Of a stretch of DNA of 64,000 bases, positions 59,901-64,000 are shown piece after piece (positions within the stretch are counted from its first letter, which is position 1; every line of letters starts with the position of its first letter). The stretch is from Acanthosoma haemorrhoidale (lineage: Eukaryota > Arthropoda > Insecta > Hemiptera > Acanthosomatidae). The stretch covers positions 38,701,754 through 38,765,753 of the forward strand of contig OV884011.1 in the NCBI GenBank assembly GCA_930367205.1, given 5' to 3'. Under the pieces are notes generated by a model. It ran no database searches. It was given only the letters and a program-made list of their open reading frames with translations, and was not told where the DNA came from. The position numbers and the translations under genes are program-made.

Positions 59901-62432
59901 CAGTACTAGTAACAGCATTCCCGAACCCAGTTCCCAGGGATTTGTTTCCAAAACCACCAAAACCTGTAACAATAAAAACAATAATAAATAAAATGTATGT
60001 TTGCAGCAATTGTGAAGACGAGTTGAAACTTCCTGCACAAGACAGACAAACTAAAAGTAAACCAACAAAGTGGCAGTATAAAACAAAATGGAAGAACCAA
60101 TTAACTTAAACTAGACAACAAATTTGAATTGATGTATTTGTTGGAATATCGGCTTAGGTTGATGAAAAAAATTATGTTAGATTTTCATCAAATTTATTAG
60201 TAGATAATGTTTCAACATGCAATGTATGTTAGCATCAGATCCTGATAACAATGAAAGAAAAACAAACGCTGAAAATAGTGTTAGAACAGATATTAACAAG
60301 AATACAAATAAGAGGTATAAGTATGTGTAATATGAATACTTTGTGCAATTAGTTGGTATTAGTATGAAACAGTTGGACAGTTTGAATTTAAAGAATAAGA
60401 ACAATTGAAGAATACTAACGCATCAAGAATATAAGTGGATGAAAATAAGGGTGTAATAGTCTGTGAAAGAATACATCTACAAAAAAAAGAGCGATAGATA
60501 TGGGAACATATGTTACAAGTTTGATGAAAGATAAATGAAATCTATTCAAATTATTTTTATTCATAAATATATTTGATGGAAATGAAAATCTAACAACTTT
60601 GTTTCATCAACCTAAGTCAATATCCTAATGAATATACCCACCCATGTCTAAATTCATGGGTAACTATAAACTTCCAGTAGATTCCAAATTATGAAAATAT
60701 AAGAAAGAAACGATAAACTAAGTTTGCAAACCTGAGACCTGAATAAAATACAAAACAAAAGATGATGCAAGCACAAACTACAGAATTGTTTTTTTTTTAA
60801 ATAGCAGTTTCAAGAAGAATTTATATTTTAACTTCACCAAGAAGCATGCAAAAATATTGTTCATTCTGTACCTGTCGATTGGGCAGTGGTCGTTTGACCA
60901 AACCCAGAAAATAACGAAGGGGCAGTCGTTGTAGTTGTGCCAAAAGCCGGCATTCCAAAACCTCCAAACCCAGTACTAGCAGCAGTAGTGGCAGTAGAAG
61001 GTGTGCCGAAACCAAACGTTGACGGTTGATTAGTAGCCGTTTGACCAAAGGATGTACCAAAAGATCCTAAATCACACGGCATTGTATTTCAGAGAAAAAT
61101 CTCGAAAAAAAAAACCTTCCGGAAGTCCATGGTGTTCCAATATTCATTCAAAATTTATGAAGAAGAATTATGCTAAATCAAAATGCTTAATTTGAGGAGC
61201 GTTCAAAAGTCTAAACTGTCATCTTCAGATGTTGGAATAGATATGTCAATATTTATAATTATGAACATGTTCTGCAAATTTGGTGGAGCAGTAATATTTC
61301 TTAATAAAGGTTTTAAACTGTAAAAGACTATACAATACGAAATTTGATTTTTTTTTCTCATTATTTATGATTTTAGACAAATAAATATTGTTTAAAAGTG
61401 TAAAATATACAAAATTTAATAAGCTTATTATATATTAATATTGATTTTCTTCATATTTATTCAGGCTTCTGAAAAAAACATTTTCGACTGGTGAAGTTAA
61501 TTCTTGCTGTAATAGGAAATAAAAACTAGTGGGGAGACAAAACTTAATTCCCAATTTAATGCAACCCAATGGCATCCAACAGCAATAATTATGCTTTTTT
61601 ATTTTAAAAATTAAATTCAATCAAAAACAATTTGAATTAACTTTTCAAGAAGAATATTTTTTTTTGTAACGATTAATAAAATTGTCTTGTGTAGCCAACA
61701 CTCAACCTTGGCAGTAGGTACATTTTAAGTCTCACTGACACCTAAAGATCAACAATAATAATGTTATCAATGAGCTAATATCGCACCCAATTATATCCAA
61801 TAATAACAATACTATACAATAAACTAATATTAATATTGCCCATATCAACAGAAAAATTATCACAGAATTAATTACAGTCCACGTGTCAAAAAATGTAATT
61901 ACACAAGGAATACCACATTTTAAGGAATAAAAATAAATATGAATTTGAATAAAAATTAAGAAATCATTTTTTTAACTTCATCGTTATAAGATCAGTGAAG
62001 CTCTTCATTGAGTGACTAACTAGCACACTTAACTAACTTTTTCTTAAAACTAACATGCAATGGCATTAGAATGAATAGAAGCAAAAGGGATGGGACAATC
62101 TTTTGAGAGAAGTCATCGGAAAGTTGAAATCATTTTGAAAATTTCAGGAATTCTACAAAGCAGTTTTTAGCAGATGTGAGAGATATGGAGTCTCTTACAC
62201 CCACATACTTCTGACTCCCTCACGTAAAGATTGATGAAAAATGTATTAACTTGAATCTATTCAATGGTGACTTAAACATACAAAGTACAATTACTTGAAA
62301 TAAAAATGTTATCTGTAAAATAGAAACCCTCACCAAATCCAGAAGTTGTGGTGGTAGCAGCAGTACCAAAACCTGTGGATGCAGTCGGTGTGGTCCCAAA
62401 TGAAAAACTTGTGGAACCGAACCCTGCAGTCG
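41784..62432 (-). CDS. Nup54: Nucleoporin Nup54 (eleven exons, first coding exon not found)
   Basis: This is a subunit of the Nup62-Nup58-Nup54 channel complex of the nuclear pore; its FG repeats contact transport receptors. Exons in gene order: 62432-62334, 61066-60872, 59963-59862, 58106-57966, 55296-55146, 54912-54764, 45598-45443, 45366-45110, 44581-44465, 43222-43112, 41903-41784. All junctions are GT-AG and the phases agree throughout, giving about 532 residues against 507 in human. Residues 1-132 are FG/GFG repeats. Then come GDERDEVLAKWN and WGTGKGFFNPNAPP, signature Nup54 sequence, the alpha/beta region, and a helical C-terminus that binds Nup58 and Nup62. A start exon encoding only one or two residues would suffice (phase 1 acceptor at 62432). 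The introns are full of mobile elements, the largest being an intact BEL/Pao in the 9.2-kb sixth intron of the set. Confidence 0.93.
42364..43107 (+). repeat. Interspersed repeat S, copy 1 (LTR-like), in Nup54 intron
   Basis: A 744-bp unit starts ATATTGTTGTGATATTTT and ends AATATTAGAATAATAT. A second copy lies inverted at 58551-59359. Inside are a TATA-like GCATATATAAATAAG (about 42646-42660), a downstream AATAAA (about 42951) and TTATTAACA followed by GAACCCTGAGATAACG, features expected of an LTR. However, the homology continues about 105 bp past that point in both copies, and the outermost 17 bases form imperfect inverted repeats, so the class is unresolved. The 3' end lies within the donor site of the Nup54 exon at 43112. 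Confidence 0.6.
43112..43222 (-). CDS. Nup54: Nup54 penultimate exon
   Basis: 111 nt, phase 0 on both sides, encoding GRLSELQTQVRLHKQ and onward to DEIKQ. It corresponds to the GRLNEL segment of the helical C-terminal domain. The donor is CAG-GTAAAT; intron bases from +5 onward come from the neighbouring repeat. Confidence 0.9.
43331..44007 (+). mobile_element. pogo/Tigger-type DNA transposon, internally deleted
   Basis: A 677-bp element flanked by TA (43329-43330 and 44008-44009). The termini are CAGTAGAACCCTGATTATCC and, on the other strand, CAGTACAACCTCGAATATCC, typical Tigger/pogo ends. Inside, the plus strand encodes LLDNNALSHPSE and LIQPTDQGVVASLKRRYRK (about 43478-43640), the C-terminal part of the DDE catalytic domain. 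The N-terminal DNA-binding and first catalytic regions are absent, so this is a dead deletion derivative. It lies in a Nup54 intron. Confidence 0.85.
44465..44581 (-). CDS. Nup54: Nup54 exon, third from the 3' end
   Basis: 117 nt, phase 0, encoding VMVRQQIARNFGVALRPEEE and then QLDTIQSQL. It matches the helical segment of Nup54 containing the conserved EEE-LR-QLDTIQ pattern. Acceptor TTGACAG, donor GCT-GTAAGA. Confidence 0.92.
45110..45366 (-). CDS. Nup54: Nup54 exon, fourth from the 3' end
   Basis: 257 nt, starting in phase 1 (GIDPLMWKQAQADNPDPSRL) and containing LIPMPLLGFSELRWR, which corresponds closely to the family pattern GVDPIIWEQAK-DNPD--KLIPVPMVGF. It ends phase 0 in helical sequence (LEHRVLEV). 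Confidence 0.93.
45443..45598 (-). CDS. Nup54: Nup54 exon, fifth from the 3' end
   Basis: 156 nt, phase 1 on both sides, encoding QIKRIPNQELASFL, then LKQMGVT and ENSPAG. It joins EEKSSNG of the upstream exon across the BEL/Pao-bearing intron; the family has RSPNG followed by RRVP at the same place. Confidence 0.9.
45842..46045 (+). pseudogene. Retroelement integrase fragment
   Basis: One 68-codon frame includes YGFPDRITSDSGREF, with the second catalytic aspartate context, and TPGHPKTRGGIERLH, with the catalytic glutamate. These are two of the three DDE positions of an rve-type integrase. It ends at a stop after a shortened C-terminus and has no upstream zinc-binding domain. It is an orphan piece in the same intron as the BEL/Pao element but is not part of it, since it lies outside the LTRs and differs from that integrase. 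Confidence 0.75.
46847..47923 (+). repeat. BEL/Pao 5' LTR
   Basis: 1077 bp from TGTTTCGGCCGCTC to CAGCCCCCTAACA. The first 100 bp contain short tandem units around TGTGTAATTATTTAT. Offset to the 3' LTR is constant at 6503 throughout, so there are no indels. A 99-codon frame inside the LTR is duplicated only because the LTR is. Confidence 0.95.
47928..47945 (+). other. Putative primer-binding site of the BEL/Pao element
   Basis: TGGTCTTCCGGGTCGGAT begins four bases after the LTR. It starts with TGG, the complement of CCA, and resembles the complement of an insect tRNA-Tyr 3' end with a few mismatches. The tRNA identity is tentative. Confidence 0.45.
48096..53309 (+). CDS. BEL/Pao gag-pol polyprotein
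   Basis: An uninterrupted 1737-residue polyprotein that would package, process, copy and integrate the element. In order: a gag-like region (about 130-300, DUF1759 type); Cys/His knuckles (336-400: CPLC, CVNC, CRHC); an aspartic protease around DSG at 479-481; reverse transcriptase with YMDD at 881-884; RNase H-like region (LGFADASNLG, then FSDSTVVLGWL); an integrase zinc-binding segment; an integrase core with candidate D1437, D1503 and E1557; and a C-terminal DUF5641-type region (LTPGHFLIGG, then WQLVKRSIQDIWQRW). The ATG lies about 170 bp after the 5' LTR in a fair context. All expected catalytic motifs are present. Length is normal for the group, and no separate env gene is seen. Confidence 0.95.
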   Translation: MAPKVDTKAELLEEQMEEIQELASDINATQELGKSLVSDPSKIKIFKAKLSRIDSTWNKFLSTAIKAKRVAAQLEKETESVHIADLISKTRDAFYDSLASEISSEEGVNTSLMNNSVSETFNNTAFKLPPISLPNFNGDITHWVSYKDIFVSLIHGNNNLSSIQKFHYLKSSLKGLALQSLAAIPVTTESYLQAWNVLCKKYDNKRLQAANYLHNIFSYKPLCKISLSALEQFSNTVLESALAFKNLGLEDPAGFILSSYALRLLDPKTREKFESEIGGGDLVFTDFVDFIHKQCTIVQSEALTIGSRSHSPMSSKSKISKQVFMTTTAPERINPCPLCNNPHRIYRCSKFLRMTPQQRFKEIKGLLLCVNCLAPNHAIKACKSANTCRHCNHKHHSLLHFKLPSNSAPHNATANQAKKGSLKNHEPSTETLVQPVEDPVHGAVLSGLIQGESLVLLGTAIARIKDLTGEFHAIRLLIDSGAQRSFITEGCVKRLALRQRRNSQALSGFGNMPIEEGKYKVSCVLAPKNNIYPQFQTEAVVVKEITALMPNVQVPRIVIDYFKEYNLADPGFWHPGHIDFLLGADLFGEILKGNSVITAKGYPNAIESIFGWIITGKTDVPSQQKQINAMLAVTPSLNHLFEKFWEIEEVEVPIPTSAEDNCCEQLFTNTHSRTESGRYMVRLPFKTPSKFVLGDSRTTALHRFYKLEARLFKAPAQKLEYSSVFQEYLKNNFMVPTSSKNAYFLPHHGVFKASSTTKLRIVFDASMPTSKGSINDKLITGPKLQADIKNIILNFRKFPIALTSDICKMYLQILIHPDDRIYQHIFYRFTPAEKVQEYELTRLTFGMSCSPYLALRVIKQLIEDEGSAFPLAVSALQHNLYMDDILTGADTTEEALKIYQQLQELLARGGFELKKWASNSPRVVQFIPEDLRETPIEFTTPDESCVKILGMLWDPKSDRFYYNVRSPSVIRTKRAVLSTIARLYDPLGYLAPVLFKAKRLLQMLWELKLNWDECLPTSINSQWERFIRELKTLEAIFIPRCIMPFRTNSSVVLGFADASNLGYAAAIYLRSKSIERKISAYLLTAKTRIAPLKPLSIPRLELSAALLLVNLLESCKDVLSRFSPSSMFLFSDSTVVLGWLSTPPHKLKVFVANRVVQILQLSCLENWYHVSSNDNPADIASRGIFPASLKDYTLWWQGPAWLEHEPSNWPITQSFKTSSDNLPEIKSDSTLLCHAHPAQTIDDEWLNNVSSFPKIQRITAYVLRFINNSKKNSIRITGSLSLKEIHKANEVCIKMNQHHFYTKELHLITIGEGDKTKLSSVAPFLDSLGILRVGGRLQNSPLSYNAKYPIILSPKSHFTMRLIDHLHKCYLHAGPQLLHSLIRRQYWIPTARKVIRSRIHQCVTCHRFRVTNFTPFMGTLPASRFEQGRAFFNVGVDFAGPFLIKESMRKKAHTTKAYVCVYVCMSTKALHLELVSQLTTDAFIACLDRFVARRGVPACIFSDNATNFVGADRRLKELWKHFRNLETQEHITQHCNLRQIEWKFIPPATPHFGGLWEAGVKAMKTHLVRVLHERCLTFEELTTIITNIEAILNSRPLCPLSSSVDDIDTLTPGHFLIGGPLVASPELNLTDVPVNRLTRWQLVKRSIQDIWQRWRLEYLNSLQQRVKWRSQTKNVTAGILVLIKEPRLPPRCWPAARIIETYPGKDGVVRIVKLKTSAGECVRPVTQLAPLLPPSEV
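53350..54426 (+). repeat. BEL/Pao 3' LTR
   Basis: 1077 bp, no difference from the 5' LTR found. Just upstream is a weak purine-rich stretch (TTGGTGGGCGG) that could serve as polypurine tract. Confidence 0.95.
54764..54912 (-). CDS. Nup54: Nup54 exon upstream of the BEL/Pao intron
   Basis: 149 nt, entering at phase 2 (completing Arg of EEEIR) and leaving at phase 1. It encodes NQDQQLGQGLATIFG, then LTLHVDTIRP and FIFMEEKSSN. It matches the end of the alpha/beta domain. Confidence 0.92.
55146..55296 (-). CDS. Nup54: Nup54 exon, alpha/beta domain
   Basis: 151 nt, encoding FFNPNAPPAEYTPQNPFYRF, then KAIVYSVKP and ALQFNKKEEEI. The family has FN-N-PP-E-T-ENPF-RFKA and NKKE-EIR at the same positions, among its best-conserved stretches. 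Confidence 0.95.
55531..55554. repeat. TA microsatellite
   Basis: Twelve TA units in a Nup54 intron. Confidence 0.9.
56157..56600 (+). repeat. GC-rich repeat in Nup54 intron, related to 36820-37420
   Basis: It stands out as GC-richer than the rest of the intron. Blocks at 56157-56315 align with the inverted copy near 37200-37420. No long frame or termini are recognised. Confidence 0.5.
57260..57314 (-). mobile_element. Single Tigger/pogo-like terminus
   Basis: On the minus strand: CAGTGGACCCTCGTTATCTC, then GCGAATTTGGTTATAAC, close to the ends of Tigger/pogo elements, with TA beside the CAG. No partner terminus or transposase was found nearby, so it is a remnant. Confidence 0.45.
57966..58106 (-). 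CDS. Nup54: Nup54 exon with GDERD motif
   Basis: 141 nt, phase 1 in and out, encoding TQQPTPSSSELEF, NSVFNCCMFGDERDEVLAKW and NLLQASWGTGK. GDERD--LAKWN-LQA-WGTGKG is diagnostic for Nup54 and sits at the junction of FG region and folded core. Confidence 0.96.
58551..59359 (-). repeat. Interspersed repeat S, copy 2 (inverted)
   Basis: An 809-bp inverted relative of 42364-43107, bounded by ATATTATTCTAATATTTG and AAAATATCACAACAATAT. It differs from copy 1 by substitutions and an extra segment around 58790-58960. ATAT adjoins both termini in both copies, which may be a 4-bp target duplication or part of the ends. Confidence 0.6.
59469..59590. repeat. Two-copy imperfect tandem repeat
   Basis: Two units of about 61 bp each begin AAGATGAGTCAT(A/C)A and contain GCTGAGATG and CTTTGACTGA, separated by diverged sequence. 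They lie beside repeat S in a Nup54 intron. Confidence 0.6.
59862..59963 (-). CDS. Nup54: Nup54 FG-repeat exon 3
   Basis: 102 nt, phase 1 in and out, encoding FGGFGNKSLGTGFG and GLGSGLTQ: FG and GLG repeats of the disordered N-terminal region. It joins TTTAQSTG upstream and VTQQPTPS downstream in frame. Confidence 0.88.
60872..61066 (-). CDS. Nup54: Nup54 FG-repeat exon 2
   Basis: 195 nt, phase 1 in and out, encoding SFGTSFGQTATNQPSTFGFG, then GFGGFGMPAFGT and SGFGQTTTAQST. It has seven or more FG dipeptides in a Thr/Ser/Gly-rich setting. Confidence 0.9.
62334..62432 (-). CDS. Nup54: Nup54 first exon detected (FG repeats)
   Basis: 99 nt with acceptor TTTTTTATCTTATAG, encoding TAGFGSTSFSFGTTPTASTG and FGTAATTTTSGF. 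Phase 1 at the acceptor implies a preceding exon ending in one extra base. Read-through to an ATG at 62454 would give an in-frame MFIFYLIA start, but that uses the pyrimidine tract as coding sequence and is less likely. Confidence 0.85.
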
Positions 62433-62861
62433 CTATAAGATAAAAAATAAACATATATACTTCATGCAGATAACAAGCAACATAGAAAGATATGAGTAGA
62501 GACTATCACAGAGAGTTAATCATCGATTAAAATACGTTATCAACAGGAAACAAAAAAATTCCGTAACAGCACATTATCAAATAGGGGAGAGTCACGGTAC
62601 AAATATGACTACTGCTAAGAGAACAAACTATCAGGTAGAATGTTTATCAATAATTAATTTTATCTTTACAATAATAGGAAACACATGGATACACAGAATC
62701 AAAAATTGAGGCACTGACATAGGATAAGGTAGTAAGTCATAATATGTTAATTTTACAGGAGACTAAAAACAGTTTGGGTTGGGAAAAATATGTTTTATTT
62801 TTCAAAACACAAATTTTGTCATTGTAATAACTCCTTCTTGCTGTGACATACTGCTCTTTCC

Positions 62862-62873
62862 ATGAAATTGGCT
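62862..62873 (+). CDS. Tentative first exon of the LRR gene
   Basis: ATGAAATTGGCT would encode MKLA, joining in phase 0 to IIFLLITLVQS across an 84-nt intron. The donor (GTACTT) is weak, so the true start may lie elsewhere. Confidence 0.4.
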
Positions 62874-64000
62874 GTACTTCTTACTACCATTCCTATATCT
62901 ATGCCACAATTATTTTTATTAAACAACATAAATATATAAATGTAATTTTTTTCACAGATAATATTCCTATTGATTACATTGGTTCAGTCCAATAAATTGG
63001 AAAATGGATGCCGGTTGACTCAAGAATCCAAAATAGATACATTAACAGAAATAGAATGCACTCACTTACCAAAAGTCCATTTGCCTGGTGAATTCAAATC
63101 TCTAACTGTAAGTTCATTTTAATAATTTACCCTATAAGAAGAATAAAATCTTATAAATTTATATATTTAAACTGGAAAAATTACTAGGAGTTTCACAGCC
63201 AATTCATAAGATTAAGATTCATTTCATTAATCATTAACTGTTTTAACGGTTTTGAAAAGCCTTAATTGAAATGTGATTCAATAGGTGCAAGGAAACTTGG
63301 GACCAATATACAAAGAATTACTGGAACCGAGCTCCATGATACAAAAACTAAATTTGTCAAACTGTAACATTACAGAAGTAACAGATGGAACATTCTCAGA
63401 TTTGAAGAACCTCTCAACTTTAATTCTTAGTAATAACCATGTAGAATGTGTTACAGAGGACATGTTCAGGTAATGAATCTAAATTATCAAAAGCATTTTT
63501 AAAAATTAGATATTTTAAATTTAAAACTTTTTTTTTCAAGTGATCTGACATCATTAACAGAACTACATTTAGATGGGAACAATATTAATGGAACAACAGC
63601 TAATTCTTTCACAGGAGCACCATTCATTCAGATTTTGAATCTACAAAACAACCAACTCCATGAAATTCCGACTGGGTTGCCAACAACATTAGTGACACTA
63701 AATCTAACAGGAAATAATATTGAATATGTAGAGCTAGAGCCGTTGGTAAGGGACATTATTTACAAAAACTGTTTTGTTTAATATTTAGGGAATAAAAAAA
63801 ATTTAACATTCCAGGATCATTTAGAGAACTTAAGCTTATGTTACAATCCCATTATAAGCTGGCCCGAAGATTTTTTGGTGCTGCCAGAGCTAAAATATCT
63901 TTGTTTGGGCTACTCAGCAACATCTATACGATTCAGTGGAAATGTGAGTCCAAATCTGAAGCACCTATGCCTATCTGCAAAATCAGAAGACCGAATCTAC
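62862..64000 (+). CDS. Secreted or membrane leucine-rich-repeat protein, 5' part
   Basis: Exons: 62862-62873 (MKLA, tentative), 62958-63107, 63285-63469, 63541-63745 and 63815 to the window edge. Phases agree, with good acceptors. The joined N-terminus MKLAIIFLLITLVQS is a signal peptide, followed by a short Cys-containing cap (GC, EC). LRR units follow with the LxxLxLxxN pattern: KLNLSNCNITEV, TLILSNNHVECV, ELHLDGNNI, ILNLQNNQLHEIP, TLNLTGNNIEYV, NLSLCYNPI. Extracellular LRRs of this sort act in adhesion, signalling or immunity; the exact family cannot be told without the C-terminus. It is transcribed away from Nup54. Confidence 0.8.
62958..63107 (+). CDS. LRR gene exon: signal peptide core and N-cap
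   Basis: Acceptor TTTTTTTCACAG, 50 codons from IIFLLITLVQSNKLENGCRL to LPGEFKSLT, donor ACT-GTAAGT. The hydrophobic start followed by polar Cys-containing sequence fits the signal peptide and LRR cap. Confidence 0.78.
63285..63469 (+). CDS. LRR gene exon with first repeats
   Basis: 61 codons plus two bases, VQGNLGPIYKELLEP to VTEDMF. It has two full LRRs and ends at a GTAATG donor in phase 2. Confidence 0.82.
63541..63745 (+). CDS. LRR gene exon with middle repeats
   Basis: Acceptor TTTTTTTTCAAG; completes Ser, then DLTSLTELHLDGNNI to ELEPL; donor TTG-GTAAGG, phase 0. Three repeats, with Asn-Xaa-Thr sites (NGT, NLT) suited to glycosylation outside the cell. Confidence 0.82.
63815..64000 (+). 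CDS. LRR gene exon, cut by window edge
   Basis: Acceptor ACATTCCAG, then DHLENLSLCYNPIISWPEDF, LVLPELKYLCLGYSA and onward, open to the last base. Confidence 0.78.

Noticed and set aside
63068..63082. ATGGACTTTTG-GTAAGTGAG on the minus strand as the Nup54 start exon
   Set aside because: The donor is strong but the exon would end in phase 2, while the next acceptor needs phase 1; it also lies inside an LRR exon.
1..64000. CRISPR arrays, phage or bacterial operons
   Set aside because: No regularly spaced direct repeats or bacterial gene arrangements were seen; the genes are spliced and eukaryotic.

Overview
The window is AT-rich animal nuclear DNA, most likely from an insect. The evidence is spliced genes with short exons and GT-AG introns, a BEL/Pao LTR retrotransposon, Jockey-like LINE remains, a Penelope-like relic, mariner and pogo/Tigger DNA transposons, and tRNA-derived SINEs. 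Nothing looks bacterial, and there is no operon, CRISPR array or phage module. The sequence alone does not identify a species.

Two host genes are supported, both in the right third. (1) The nucleoporin Nup54 gene lies on the minus strand: eleven exons between 62432 and 41784 join in one reading frame of about 532 residues, with FG repeats, then the conserved central domain, then the helical C-terminal region. The first coding exon was not found. (2) An extracellular leucine-rich-repeat protein starts on the plus strand near 62862 and runs off the right edge at 64000.

Bases 1-41700 hold no convincing host gene. They contain layers of mobile-element debris: LINE 3' ends (about 5.2, 6.7, 7.6, 8.1-8.6, 26.3 and 37.8 kb), two Penelope-like relics (13.2-14.2 and 22.2-22.8 kb) each carrying a 110-bp mariner-type MITE, a Jockey-like LINE split by the LTR end of another retrotransposon (34.2-36.8 kb), a decayed mariner transposase (39.7-40.45 kb), dispersed tRNA-derived SINEs that share a 3' tail, and a second short repeat family of unknown class.

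The Nup54 introns are also heavily invaded. They carry an apparently intact BEL/Pao element with identical 1077-bp LTRs (46847-54426, opposite in orientation to the gene), a 677-bp pogo/Tigger deletion derivative with TA target duplication, a retroelement integrase fragment, and two inverted copies of a 0.75-0.8 kb repeat, one of which ends inside a Nup54 splice donor. The main interest is insertion history and its effect on a conserved nuclear-pore gene; no wholly new multi-gene system is evident.
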